Made by a program: the position numbers and the translations under genes | NCBI GenBank assembly: GCA_029747585.1 | Contig: JAPEVF010000062.1 | Location: 1 to 60,022, forward strand | Direction of reading: 5' to 3' | Source: Pleurotus djamor | Taxonomy: Eukaryota; Basidiomycota; Agaricomycetes; Agaricales; Pleurotaceae | Length of the DNA: 60,022 bases | In this document: positions 43,655 to 56,697 of the stretch, piece by piece | Numbering within the stretch: the stretch's first letter is position 1 | Layout: the number at the start of each line of letters is the position of its first letter | Notes under the pieces: generated by a model | The model's database searches: none | Seen by the model: the letters and a program-made list of their open reading frames with translations, nothing else | What the model was told of the DNA's origin: nothing

Positions 43655-46560
43655 TGATTAGTGGGATAGGTAACGAGTGTCGAGCAGGATGTGTCCGGAG
43701 AGAGGAAAGAAAGAAATGAGTGGAGAGGAGGAAGAGAGAAGAGAAAAACGTCCGTCCAGCGACTTCGAGCGTCAAGCTTTCAAGAAAGAAAAGAATGGTG
43801 CTAGACCAGGAGTTATATAGAAAAGAAGAAAGGAAAAGGAGCTTGCCACGCCTCCACCTACGGCTGACAATGCGACGGTGCGCACCTGGCATTCCATTGT
43901 ATTTGAATGAAAGCTCGCGGGTGGCCGTGGTTGTGGTGAATGATTGTCCGAAGCGAGTAATGTCTTGGCATTGATAGGATCGTCAGGCTAATAGCATCCA
44001 TTCTACCTGCAAAATGGCGGTTCGTCACTCCACCACCACACCTTGGCATGGCGACATGGTTGAAAAAAATACAGCTTTCGGGATCGAGGGTGCACGATGC
44101 AGATGTAAGAACGCGATTGAACCTGTCGCCAGCGAGACTATCAGACGAGAAGCGTTGATTGGCTGATAAAATGAAGAAAGTAGGGAGAGAAGTTGTACTT
44201 CCGTCAAAGCAAATGGAGTTGGTTGCTGCGTAACAAATCGGAGATCCTTTGCCAAGTCTTCAACAGCAGTCGCGGGGATCAAATTTCTCGACGGAGTCAA
44301 AAATTCATAACCGAAGCTTGGGGCGCCGAAACAATGGTAACAAGCTGGTGCTAATTCCCAACAAAGGCTGCCATCTCACACCTTGACCTCGTTCCCCCCG
44401 TCGCCTTGATACTGTAGAAATAAAAGAACTGGTCTTTGTACTTGAAGAACAAAGAAACTCGCTTTCCGGCCCTTCCCTGGTACTGGAAGACAACGTCCGA
44501 GTAAGTAAGTAGTGGATAATCTTCTTCAGGGTAGTGTTCTCGGGGATACCATAATCATAAAAATAGCCTGTTAGGATATCATTATCACGGCGATGTGTAG
44601 ATTCGGGGGACCATCGAGACTAACCATATGCTTCGAGGGATGCACGTTTCAACGAATGACACCACACCGATCAATTCGAATCAACTGCCCAATCAACATC
44701 GCGACGGAGACGTGGTGGTCTTTGAAACGCATCAGGTTGACAAGTCAGTAGAGGCTATCGCACCTGAGGAAGAAGACGTGGAGGGTCCTCACCTTCCTTT
44801 TGGGATATTCAGATACGCCGATGGAGCGGGTGGGTTTTTTGTGGTCGTGTGAGCCCTTATACAGCTTGTCTTGGCACTGACCAACACACCCTCGAAATAT
44901 GTGTCCAGTGGCGACCACAGTCAAATTCAATGGCCTTTGCCTGACGACGTGAGAAGTCTTTCACCCAGGAATAATGCTTTAGGCATCAAGGATAGGTATA
45001 GCACTTGCATCATATAACTCTGATGCTTCGAGAAGTGTGACGTTCTCAGAGCTCCGGAAGCCCTTGACTCGACGCATTCTCTCTTCTTTCAACCTCGATC
45101 TCTTCGCATTTCCTCTTCTTCCAGCATGGATGCTATCTCAGTGTTTGAAAGCATTATCTTCGCTACTCGCGAGGGGGAGAAACCCAAGGCCGCGTCGACC
45201 GCGACTTCTTCATCAACCGCCAGTCGCTAATGGACAGACCAGTCCGTCATGATCATACATGTCGCTCCTTCATTAGGCCGAATCTAGCGCGCAGTATGTT
45301 TACGTCTCTATCACTGTGTATGCATGATACTCACAAATTTCTATCAGAGACGGCGGATAGCCACCCCCATCATCTCATAGACTTGTGGAAAGCGTAGAAA
45401 ACAACTTTCTAAAGCTTTTCTGTATTGTATACCACACATCCGGGATGTAATCAACCCTTCGCATCGTTTACTTCCTCAAAAGCCGCAAACAAGAGTCTGG
45501 ACCTCGTTGTCGATCATGTTCTTTTGGCGCGGCGGAAGGAAAACCAGAGTTGTGGTAAGGNCCTCGGAGGCAAACCGAAGGAGTGGTAAGGCCCAAACCG
45601 ATGATCAGGGCGACTTCCCTTCAAGCATTTTGAGTTCAAGCACCTGCCCTGGGGGGTCTAGAGTCTTTCTTGATCTTCGTCGTGTCATCGACGTCAGAGC
45701 TCGAGGCGAAGCCATGAAAGATTTGGTCATGAAGTGACTTGGGCTATAAAGAAGGGATTCTAGGTATTGCCCCGTGCTTTTTCTGACGAGCAGGACGTGG
45801 TCTTCAGAATACTGAGAAGTTTTCCAGCAATACGTCTCCATGGCTGTCGGTGGGAGGAAACCCCAGAAGTCTTTGGTGAAGAGCCCCTGTTGTCACCTCC
45901 TCACGTGANNTGTGACCGTGCGTAACTTCTCGGGCCCGAGTCACAGGGGCGTCAAATTGTCCTCACAAACTCTCATCATGCATCACCAGCCCTTGGATTG
46001 GCGAAAGCTTGCAACTCCCATGCCCAGCTACCACGAAACTGGATTTTTCGAGTCGTCTGTCGCNGGAAACCACATAACGCACATATGGTCCCTTTTGCAA
46101 AGGTCTGATACAGATGAATGATGCGGCTGTGCTATTTCGTACCTCTGATGGCCCTTTCATGGTCTTTGATACNNNNCNNNNGACCTCGGTTGGCTCAAAT
46201 GCGTAGATCTGGNCNTTNAAGTCGTCGCCGACGCCTAGCTCGTGATTTCAGAACGTGTATGCAACGGAGCAAAGGCTTGAGGCCGCAAGAATTTTCGTCT
46301 GCTCTTCATTACGTTGGGTAAGGTCTCGAGTCGGTGACGTCGATGCAATACATTGATGCCATTCAATAGGACAGTTTTTCTGGACGTTGAGCGCGGTAGT
46401 TAGTCGTGCCGATGTTTAACTCANAGTCAATGTGTACGATCCGCAAGCTCTTGGTGCTGCAAATCGCCATCACGTGGAAGTGAGCGCGGCATCATATAAA
46501 AGATGCCAATGCGAAAGGAAATCAAATTCGAATCACATCCCCCTCTGCTTCAGTGCAGCA
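43655..46560. other. Intergenic, no well supported gene
   Basis: About 2.9 kb. Purine-rich leader sequence precedes the transporter start (43680-43780). A small open frame at 45126-45230 is listed separately. Plus-strand 44628-44852 is open for 74 codons with an acidic composition but has no known motif. N-containing low-quality sequence lies at 45560-46240. A TATAAAA box near 46494 probably serves the esterase that starts at 46561. Confidence 0.45.
45126..45230 (+). CDS. Possible small ORF (34 codons), function unknown
   Basis: The ATG at 45126 follows a pyrimidine-rich leader and a TATAA string about 110 bp upstream, a promoter layout like other genes here. The product (MDAISVFESI...STASR) is Ser/Ala/Thr-rich at the C terminus. 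It has no signal peptide and no CaaX box. It could be chance; the promoter-like context is the only support. Confidence 0.2.
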   Translation: MDAISVFESIIFATREGEKPKAASTATSSSTASR

Positions 46561-48960
46561 ATGTACTTCGCAATCTTCGTCGTGACGTGCATCCTCGCTG
46601 TGCAAACTGTCAGCGAACCTATCATTCAAGATCCTGTCGTTACTCTCGATGATGCAACTGTGGTCGGTGCCGGGGCGCGACGTGTAAATCGGTTTCTGGG
46701 GATTCCGTATGCCAAGCCTCCGTGAGTTTTCCTTTTGAATCTCCTTTTTATTGATGACTCAAGCTCATACATGTATATAGCACGGGGGACAGGCGATTTC
46801 GCCTTCCAGAGCTAGTAGACCCGTACACTGGGACTATTGTAGCCAAAAATTATGGCCCAGCATGTCCACAGCAGGGCCTCAAAGTTCCTTTGCCGCCTCG
46901 TCTTCCTCTAGTTGATAATGTTGTGGACATTCTTGTGAACAAGGCATTCAATGCGCTAACACCCTCAGATGAAGATTGTATGTACTTCTCACCACCCATC
47001 ACATCGTCGCTCTGATCCAGACCCTTTGGAAGGTTTAAGCGTCAATGTTATCACTCCTCCAACTGCAACACCCCAATCTAATCTCCCAGTCGTTGTNGTA
47101 TGTCCATATCAATTTTGGCTTGAACGTGCCAACTTAATCGACCCCTCGATCATCGTCAGTGGATATACGGTGGTAAGCTAGCCGAAACGTCCCAGAAACC
47201 TTCTTGACAAACTCTCTNCTCAGGTGGGTGGGAGATTGGAGCGACCAGCCCGTGAGTTCGATTGCAAGTGGTCCCTCGATTTGTGCCTAATGTGTGTATC
47301 CATAGATATGACGGTACACCCATCGTCGAAAGATCCATCCAAATCGGACAACCTGTGATCTACGTCAGCATGAACTACCGGTAATACTTATCTTCTATCT
47401 GCTTCCTACTCAGTGTTTTGCTCAATCACTTATTCCGTAGACTCCATGGTGCGTTTGTTGACCTCAGCCACGTCCCTTTGTTTATGTTTGACTCGTATTG
47501 ACAGCTCTCGGCTTCCTGCCTGGAAAAGAGGTCAAGGACGCTGGTGTTGGGAACCTTGGGCTACACGATCGTCGGTGCTCTCCCCATCTACTATACGGAC
47601 CTATGCCTAACACAATGTTCCTGATAGAACGTCAAGCCTTACGCTGGATCCAGAAGTATATCTCCGGTTTCGGTGGCGATCCCACCAAAGTCACCATGTC
47701 AGTCTATTACTCTGTCCCCCGAAGGTTTTGGCTGACGCTCTATTTTAGCTGGGGAGAAAGCGCCGGATCGATCTCGGTCAGCCTTCATATGCTTATGAAT
47801 GGAGGTGACCCAGAGGGACTGTTTCGTGGCGCGGTGATGCAGTCCGGATCACCTTTCGGTGTTGGTGACCTCACTAATGGCCAGTGGTTGTATGACCATA
47901 TGGTGTCCGAGACTGGTTGTTCTGGCGCTTCCGATACTTTGGCTTGTCTGCGCGCAGTGCCGTACTCTGAAATTCAAAAAGCCGTGGACTCAACCCCTTC
48001 TCTAGCCGATTATCAGGTCAGCCTCTTTCTTTAGAGTTCCGTGAGCCTCATACTGACCGACCTGTTATGATCCATATCAGGGACTTTCCCTTGTCTGGAT
48101 TCCCCGTGTTGATGGGGTACTCTTCACTGATTCACCCCAGAAACTCATACAGCAAGGCAAGGTTGCTGCGATACCGTTTATCAGCGGTGGTTGTGATGAT
48201 GAAGGTACCATTTTCTCATTGGCGTCTCTCAATGTCACGTAAGTCTCGTTTTTACCTTCTGGCTGCGTCCACTCAACGTATCCTCTTTGCATAGGAATAC
48301 ACCCACCGCGAAGCAATGGGTGGAACAGTATTGGTATCCAGGTGCTTCTTCAGCCGATCTCGACCAGGTAGTCGCCCTTTACCCCAACAACTTAAACATA
48401 TTCTCCGGAGCTCCTTTGACTGGCGTAATTGGTTTGTTCAGTTCTCAGTTCTCGAGAATCTCGACTTTCCAAGGCGATGCGTTCTTCCATGCACCGAGAA
48501 GGTCGTTCTTGCGACACCGCTCGGATAAACAGGATACTTGGGTGTATCGTAAGGATAATGCCTCTCTTTCGATTTCCCATTGATCGCTGATCCTTGCTTC
48601 TTTGGCAGTCAGCAAGCGCCTCAAATTGACGCCTCTCCTTGGATCGGTACGTCGGCCCTCCCATTCCTTCACGTGGATACTTCAGACTAACTTTCTAATC
48701 TCTGGCAGTTCCACATATCGGATCTATTCAATTCTTACGGGGGAGGGGAACTAACTGACTATCTCGTATACTTTGCTCACAACCTTGACCCGAACGGTGG
48801 TTCGAGTCCCGTGTGGCCTAAGTACTCGGTCGCAACCCCACGAATGATGACTTTCCAGGACAATCCTTTTGCTCGGACGACAATCACACAGGATACCTTT
48901 AGGGCTGAGGCTATGGATCATTTGATTGCTGTTGGGAGTGATAGACCCACGCTCTTGTAG
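46561..48960 (+). CDS. Secreted type-B carboxylesterase/lipase (copy 1)
   Basis: Hydrolyses ester bonds, with the alpha/beta-hydrolase fold of Candida rugosa-type lipases. The ATG at 46561 gives a signal peptide (MYFAIFVVTCILAVQTVSE). Blocks in order: VNRFLGIPYAKPP, GDRRFRLPELVDPYTGTI, CLSVNVITPP, WIYGGGWEIGATSPYDG, LHDQRQALRWIQKYISGFGG, the nucleophile motif WGESAGSISVSLHM, the acidic triad region GGCDDEGTIFSLA, and FHISDLFNSYGGGELTDYL with the likely catalytic His. Cys pairs typical of the family are present. More than ten short introns occur, and all joins I tested restore the conserved frame. The stop is at 48958-48960. A TATAAAA box sits about 65 bp upstream. Substrate unknown. It is the first of three paralogs. 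Confidence 0.9.
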
Positions 48961-49216
48961 GTTTACTGGCTGTTTGGGTCTACAGGCACTCTACCATACT
49001 ACCGTCATTGTATCCGTTGTGCCTCCCCGGTTCGACCATCCTACTCACTGTCTTCTCTTTTCTGCATCCACAAAAACGTATGAACTGTAGACATGTTTCT
49101 CGCTCATCTTGAGAGAAGTCAACACCACTACCATGCGTAAAAGGTAACTAATAATACATTTCGTGTTCAGGTATAAGTAAGCCAAGAAAGTCGGATAAAG
49201 TAACCAAGTATATCAT

Positions 49217-51664
49217 TCAGATCGGATTCGCCAGCGTCAGGCTGGTCAAATAGTTCATCGCATCCCTCCTGAAAGTATCTTGGGTGATCGTAATGGGGAA
49301 GAGTAGGTTGTCGTTGAACGTGACGAGGTTTCGTGAAGATGTGGTGTACTTGGGCCAATTGATGCCTCGTCCTGGGCCGTTGGGATCAAGCTTGTTGGTG
49401 AAGTTGATCAGGTAGTCGCCGAGTTCACCACCAAAGTAGACGTTGAGGATGTCGGATGCATGGAACTAACAGGGGTAAGAGAGTGCATTGGTACGTTAGT
49501 CTTTATACACAAACGGTTGGGAAGGGGATTGCTTACCGAGCCAAGGAAAGGAGCGACTTTGAAGCGTTTGCTCACTATAAGGGGTGAGTTAGCGTATAGA
49601 ACAGACGATGGTGATGATGTATGACGCACGGAAAGCCCAAGCATTCTGGTGGCCAGAGCGTTGTTCCAAGAAGAATCTCCGAGGAGCTTGGAAGACAGCA
49701 TCACCCTGGAAGGACGCCAATCTCTTGAATTGAGGCGAGAGGGCGTTCAGGAGGCCGGTGTCGTAGGGTGAACCTTGAATGAGACTGGGAGGATAGTGGG
49801 AAAGGACCGTGTCCAACTGTGAGCTAGTTGCGCCAGGAAGCCAGATTGTTTGGAGGTACGTCTTCAGTTGGCTCGATGTCCTGTAGTGGAAGTTTGGAAG
49901 CCAGTTCAGAGTGAGAGTCAGATTGGCGTTGAGGATGTATTGAGGGACATACGTGACGTTGAGGTTTGCCAGAGAAAACAATGTCCCTTCGTCATCACAA
50001 TCGCCGGTCACGAATGGAACGTTGGCGACTTTGCCCTGTTGCACCAGTTTCTGGGGATTATCAGTCAAGAAGACTCCATCAGCGCGAGGCAACCAAGCAA
50101 GGACCAATGACTAAGATATGAGGTCAGAATGGGGAACGAACCTCAATATGCAGAAGTCACTGACCTGATAATCAAAGATGAAGGGCGTGTTGTCAATCGC
50201 TGTCTTTAACCTCGAGTACGGCACAGTCCTGAGGCACGCAAGTGTATCGGATGATCCAGAACACCCAGCGTCACGGACGATCGCGTCATAGTAGGGCTGA
50301 CCGTGAGTGATGTCTCCGACGGGAATGGGTGATCCGGACTGCATGAAAGCCCCGCGGAATAGCCCTTCGTTGTTTCCGTTGTTCGCAACCATATGCAAGG
50401 CGCTGGAAATAGCCCCTGCGCTCTCACCCCATCTAAGAAGTTGTAATCGCACTTCGACATCGTGGAGCCATCGAGAACTCACATGGTGACTTTCGTGGGA
50501 TCCCCGCCGAAGCTATGGCGTAGTGTGAGATTAAGCGCGCCGAACAAGTGTTCTTAGTGCTCACTTAGAGATGTACTTCTTTATCCAACGTAAAGCTTCG
50601 CGTTCTAAATAGAAAGGGGTGTAAGCTCAGGGGTATAAGGGAAGGCTATAGGAGCACGCACGATCTTGAAGCCCGAGATTGCCAACGCCAGCTTCTTTCA
50701 CCTCTCGGCTAGCAAGGAAGCCAAATCCTGGAAAGACTCAGATACGACAATATGCGACCACAAGCTGCGACCACATACCACTTAGCCTAAGCAAATCAAA
50801 TGAGGAAGTGCTTTGACGAGCCACTGGAGCATGTCTACGCACCTATAGTTCATGCTGACATAGATGACCGGTTCGCCAAGTTGTATCGATCTCTCCACTA
50901 TCAATCCACCATCGTACCTGTTAGGATGAGCGTCATGCGGATGTTCAGAAAGCGGAACACATGTACCACTTACATGCTCGTGCTGCCCAGTTCAAAACCA
51001 CCTGGTTACGTCAACCATCAACATCGGCTATTCTGCGAACAAAGATCAAAATGATACTTGCCACCAAAGATCCACTGGGGTAAAGAAAATTGTTACTCGC
51101 ATCAGCATCAACCCAGAAGCGACTGGAAATTCACGACACACCACAACAACGGGGAGCTTGGAAGTCGGAGTTGCACTGTTAGGGACGACGACGTTTATGG
51201 AAAGACCTGTTCAGGAGTCAAGGAGTCATGCTCTGTGAGCATGATAAAGTGCAGGCTTACAGTCTTCGCTATCAGGAAACACGGCCTTGAATACCTGGTT
51301 GACAAGGAGGTCAACGACATCGGAGGCGAGCCCACTTGGAAGAGGCAGGTCGAGGGCTTGCTGAGGGCAAGACGGGCCATAAGCAGTTGCGCGTATGGTA
51401 CCAGTATACGGTGCAACTGGTTCTGGGAGCCTGAAGCGTCTGTCTCCAGTCCTACACAGAGACAATCAGCGTAGATAGGTGTAGGTGAGTGGCGGTAACG
51501 TACGGGGGCTTCGCGTAGGGAATACCAAGGAACCTCGTTACCCGGCCGAGTGTAGAACCAGTGACGGTGGCAGAGTCCAAGATGACTGAGGTGGCTCTGG
51601 GTAGTGGATTGGCGACTACCTGAGAAGCGAGGACTCCCAGCGCAACGAGTAGGCCGGTGTACAT
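49217..51664 (-). CDS. Secreted type-B carboxylesterase/lipase (copy 2)
   Basis: The ATG at 51664 gives the signal peptide MYTGLLVALGVLASQVVANP. Conserved blocks are RVTRFLGIPYAKPP, GDRRFRLPEPVAPYTGTIRA, the nucleophile motif WGESAGAISSALHMVANNG, FRGAFMQSGSPIPVGDITHG, the acidic residue region GDCDDEGTLFSLANLNVTYV and APRRFFLEQRSGHQNAWAF. The last exons read FHASDIL and ELGDYLINFTNKLDPNGPG, ending TLANPI at 49217. About a dozen introns. A TATAA box near 51718 (minus strand) lies about 55 bp upstream. It is convergent with copy 1 and closer in sequence to copy 3. Confidence 0.88.
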
Positions 51665-53180
51665 GGCGAGAGCTAACGAGACTTCGTTATAGGAAAAAGG
51701 AGGGAAACAAACGCGAGCTTTTTATAACCCCAGGAAAATCGGAAACAGTGCCATGGATCATTTATGGTGACGTGAGGTTCTAGCAACGGTTCGTTGGACT
51801 TGACTAAAATGCATCACACGCCAGGGGGTTTCGATGCGCAACTTCGCGACTTACGGGTACTTTGAGATGAGCAACCGCATGGCAATCCATGAGATAGGAT
51901 CTGAGCTAGGGTTTGCGGGGTAATGTGGGGTAAATTCGGAGGCAATAACGCGCTGCTTGGATAGACAAACAAGCGCGAAGAGTACGCTTTACTCAGTGGG
52001 AGAGTACTAGAAGAGGCCGGCTACGACACTAACCGGATGGTTCTGAGTCTATGTGCAGTTAATAGTCACGGGAAGAACATAATGGTATGTTTCGATGCTT
52101 CCAGGTGACCTGACATGGCCTGACATGCAGTGAATAGTTGGTGATGTAGCCGTCGGAAGAAGTACCGAACTGCCTATTAATGGTCATCGAAAAAAGCGCC
52201 AAGGCCTGAGGTACGAGGAGGGTACCCACCCTGAGAGAAGTCCATATGGTCGCCATCACGTGCGTGTCACGAAACATGTCTTGTGTGCAAGTGGGCAAAC
52301 ATACGTAGCGGAAAAGACTTCGCGACAATCGCATACCTGACGCGCCCAAGCCCAGTGTCGGCGATTCCGTGATTGGTTTTTCCGCAGGAGAAGGGAGCCC
52401 GTGCCATGAATACGGTAAGCGTAAGGGGAGAACAACGCAGCCCTCTCGCGCGAGGAGATCCTTAAATTCCATCCTGACTGACGTGTTCCGTTGGACTTGG
52501 ATCTAATATCCCAAAGAAGGTGCTTCGGCCAATTCGCGGCCAGCCTTCTCGTCCAGATGTAGTCGTGCACAACGCGTGAACAGTCAGGCCTACATGTAAC
52601 AGCATGATGAGGTCTGCCTGATACGAGAGCTATCCAAGTATGTCTGTTCAGAAAGAGTAAACTCCTGTTCAAACTTCATACACGTGGTGAGGCAACGTTG
52701 AGTGCATGGGACAACCTAGCTTACGGAACGGAGTTGATCACAATAAGATGATGCTGCGGCGTCTGGGAGTTATGTTTTCCCATTAAGATCGGGTCGCAGA
52801 TCGCTGGATATCGTACAGGCTGAGCCAAAACTGAGGAGGCCTGAGGGCCGAGCGTTGACAGTTCCAAACACCATAAATGCGAGGTTTGACGCGAAGGAGG
52901 ATCCTATGAACAAGCGCCAAGGGATCCGCCGAGAGTCAGTCTCAGGGGCCAGGGGGGTATAAGAAAATCCCTGGTCTATGCAAGAGGACAAAGTTGCGAG
53001 GACGGATGGATAGCTGGACTACTTTAAGGTGTACATATTATACATTCTATTTGACAGAGGAGAGCGATGGGTATGAGCGAAACGAGCGAGAAAGAAAAGA
53101 GTGAATGGGTGAATGGCACAAAGCGAAATTGCGAATAGTCCGTGATTGCCTCAAAGTACCGAGAAGCAGGCCCACACAAA
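51665..53180. other. Intergenic between esterase copies 2 and 3, no gene seen
   Basis: About 1.5 kb. A minus-strand frame at 52256-52672 (138 codons, Arg-rich) and one at 52770-52991 have no motif and do not resemble the esterases, so they are not called. The left end contains the promoter of copy 2. Confidence 0.45.
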
Positions 53181-55587
53181 TCAAAGTGGATGGGCGAGGG
53201 TGACCTCCATCAAGAAATTCATCGCATCACTGCGATAAGTATCCTGGGTGATTTCCGACGGCGAGAAGATGTTATCCGTAAAGGTCATCATCTGAGGTGA
53301 TGAAGTGGTGTATTTAGGCCAGGTACGACGGTTTCCACCGTTAGGGTCGAGGTTGGCGGTGAATCGGATGAGATAGTCGGTGAGTTCTCCATTCGCGTAG
53401 ACGTTGGCTATGTCAGAGCCATGGAACTGACGACGCGAAGGGACTTTCAGTGAATAAGTCCTTAGAGATGGTGGTCGAACTCACCGATCCAAGCGCCGGG
53501 ATAATCTTGAGCCTCTTACTGACTATACAACGAAATCAGGCCCAGTGAGGCAAAAGAGAGGAACTTATCGACTCACGGAATGCCCAACTATTTTGTTGAT
53601 CAGCTCGATGCTGCAGGAAGAATCTTCGTGGGGCTTGAAAGACAGCGTCACCTTGGAACGCCGCGATTCTCTTGAACTGGGGCGACAATGCATTGAAAAT
53701 TCCGGTATCGAACGGTGAGCCCTTGGTAATATCCTGCGGATACCGAGATAGAAGCCCGTCAATTTGATCGGCCGTACCGGCGGGAAGCCAGATGTCTTGA
53801 ATATACTTGCGTAGCTGCGGTGTCGTGCTATAGCGACGAAGATGGTTCGAGCAGATGAAGAGGGAAATCAAAACGCGCAGACATACGTGATATTCAAGGT
53901 TGACAAGGAAAACACTGATCCTTCATCGTCGCAATTGCCGGTGACGAATGGAACATTAGCCACCTTGCCTTGCTGAACAAGGACTTGGGGGTTTTCGGTG
54001 ATGAATGTTCCGTCAACTCGAGGAAGCCAAGCCAACACAAGCGACTATAGCACCAATCTCAGTAAGTAGCCCTCGGAAGCAGAATGTAACGACGTACGGA
54101 ATAGTCCCAAATCGAGGGTGACTTATCAATGGCCCTCTTCATCACATCATATGGCGCTTGTCGAAGACATTGCAAGGTATCCGCGGAGCCCGAACAGCGT
54201 GCGTCAATTACCAATGCATCATAATGTTTCTGTCCATTGGTGATATCGCCAACAGGAATGGGAGCGCCAGATTGCATAAAGGCACCTCGAAAAAGTCCTT
54301 CGCTGTCTCCATTGTTGGCTACCATTTGCAATGCAACAGATATAGCACCAGCGCTTTCACCCCAGCTACGAAACAACGCGATGTCAGATAAGATTTCATT
54401 TGAAAGGAGAGGGATCAAAGTGAATGACGTACATGGTGACTTTGGAAGGGTCCCCGCCAAAGCTGTCGACGGAGAAGGTGAGGTTTATCGCCGTGACATG
54501 CCGATCATGAAACCCTTACTATGAAATATACTTCCGCACCCAACGCAGAGCTTCGCGTTCTGTTGATTGGTGAGCCGAGTGCATAGGCGATAAGAGGTAT
54601 CAAAACGTACGATCTTGAAGTCCGAGATTTCCTATTCCAGCATCTTTGACTTCTTGGCTTGCCAAAAACCCGAAGGCTAGGGTAGGGGTACGCGTTAGAT
54701 GTATCCGAAGTATTCAATCATTGCTCCTCACCGCTAACCCTAGTGATGAGGTACATTAGCTGCTGGTCATGGTTTTATGTAGTGGTCAAGGCGTACCGGT
54801 AATTCATACTAACGTATATCACTGGCTGGTCGACGTCGACGGACCGTTGAACGATTGAATCGCCATTGTAACTATCGTTGTATTCAGTTTAGCGCATCAA
54901 GTCAGATTTCAAACAACTCACCCCGCTGAGTCACCACCATCGAAACCGCCTGGAAGCATAGCTTAGGGACCAATGACAGGAATAGTCATCTAACACATAC
55001 CGCCATATATCCACTGGGATATGAAGATTGTCAGAGAGAAAGGACTGTTCATAGGAGGCGGCATCACTCACAACAACAACGGGTAGATTTGATTCGGGGG
55101 ACGCGTCGGATGGTGTAATAACGTTGACAAAGAGACCTAGAAACGTGTTCAAGCTGAACTGCGCGCCGTAAATCCAGCTGACTCACAGTCTTCGCTATCA
55201 TTGTCAGGAGTGCTGAAGACCTGATCCAGGACTTCCAACACATCTCGTACGAGGCCATCGGGTAAAGGTGGGCGACTTGCTTGCTGTGGGCACGCTGCAC
55301 CGAACGCGTCTGCTTTGACAGTTCCGGTGTAAGGAGCGACTGCTTCTGGCAATCGAAGCCGTCTGTCCCCCGTCCTACAATTGATTGAAATTAGCACAAC
55401 GAACACAAAAATTAGGATCAGCGTACGGTGGTTGCGCGTAAGGAATCCCAAGGAACTTGGCGACTTTTCCAGACCTCGTACCAGCAAACGTTGCAGAGCC
55501 AACAGTAACGCTTGCGGTATTGGCCAACGGTCCAGCAAACACTTGGGCGATGAACGGCGCGAGTGCGAACAAGAGACGAGGCTGCAT
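53181..55587 (-). CDS. Secreted type-B carboxylesterase/lipase (copy 3)
   Basis: The ATG at 55587 gives the signal peptide MQPRLLFALAPFIAQVFAGP. Conserved blocks are KVAKFLGIPYAQPP, GDRRLRLPEAVAPYTGTVKA, CLFVNVITPSDASPESNLPV, WGESAGAISVALQMVANNG (nucleophile Ser), FRGAFMQSGAPIPVGDITNG, the DDEGSVFSL acidic region and APRRFFLQHRADQQNSWAF. The end reads FHGSDIANVY, ELTDYLIRF and LDPNGGNRRTWPKY, closing with VTLAHPL at 53181. Exon structure parallels copies 1 and 2. Secreted and presumably extracellular; substrate not predictable. Same orientation as copy 2, so probably a tandem duplicate of it. Confidence 0.88.
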
Positions 55588-56697
55588 GGTGACTGGGACT
55601 AGCCAACAAGCCTTGGGCTTGGGGGACTAAGGAGGCCATGCATGACTATATATATTTTACCAAGATTGTCGGAGGATATACGGGGGGAGGGTATTAGGCT
55701 TTTGTCGGTTAGTCCTTTAGTCCGCAGGGGTGGGAAGGCGATTTAGCTCCGGCGTTAGTAAGTTGGAAAGCTTGCACGGAAGCTTCCATTGGGTGATGTC
55801 ATCTTGGTTCTTTGCTCGCTTTTTTCTCAAATCTCCACTGTCAAATGATGGTGAATGATGCATTGTACAATGTGCATCGCGTTGGAATGTAATGGACCAT
55901 GCGATGCGAGAAGCGGGTTCGCATCGTGCAACCACAGGGATCTGTCCACCAACTGTCCACGGTGGGTAAGCGATCACTCAATTTGCCTAAATTCAACGAA
56001 ACATACTGACGGCGTCTTCAAGTGACACAGAAGAGAAGGTCATGTCCGCTCGGATGCCCAGGACTCGTGACGGTACTTGTCGCTCAACCCGCCGGATGAA
56101 GCCAAGAGCAACTTCGAAGGTCTTTGCTTGGCTACAACGGCGTGCGCAAACAACGCGCGACGCGTCGTCCTGAACAGGGGTTCTCTCCTCACAGGCCATA
56201 CACCGCCAGAGGAAAGCACGGATTGGAATGGATAACCCTCTTTTCGTTCAGACTCCAATGTGATGTCAATTTTGCTTCGAGCTTCTTCACCTCTATGTCT
56301 CAATATTCAATGTCCGTATGATCTTTTCTAGCCTACCCCCTCCGGATTTGATACAGCATTTTGCCCTCGGAGTGTCGGCCATGGTCTCCCCTCCGATAGG
56401 GATGGTTATGTACCTGAAAGCCAGACTTGCGATGCTACTGGGGCGTCAATGATGGTACCGGCGTTGCGTACCTATCGACGCGTTCAAATGGCGCACCGAA
56501 GCTTCCTCCGGCTTCGGATGGCCAGCTCTCCGTACTCGTCGACACCTATCGCCTCTCGCACAATGGGCGTAATGCAGATGCATTACCCTTTTACCTGCCC
56601 TAATCCATCTTTGGAACGTCGGCTGTACAATTCTTCTGTAATTGATATCCCTACAAATAGACCTAATATGGAACTAGGCGCAACTAGAGTACATACA
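55588..56697. other. Intergenic, no gene seen
   Basis: About 1.1 kb with a TATATATA-like string near 55650 that may drive esterase copy 3. Minus-strand frames at 55993-56303 are open but show no recognisable family. Confidence 0.45.

Noticed and set aside
45126..45230. Basidiomycete lipopeptide pheromone precursor
   Set aside because: The small ORF starts MD and has a promoter-like context but ends in SR with no CaaX motif in any nearby frame, and no STE3-type receptor is present.
52256..52672. 138-codon minus-strand open frame between esterases, considered as an esterase remnant
   Set aside because: No esterase motif (GESAG, GDRR, FLGIPYA) or any other family signature could be found in it.
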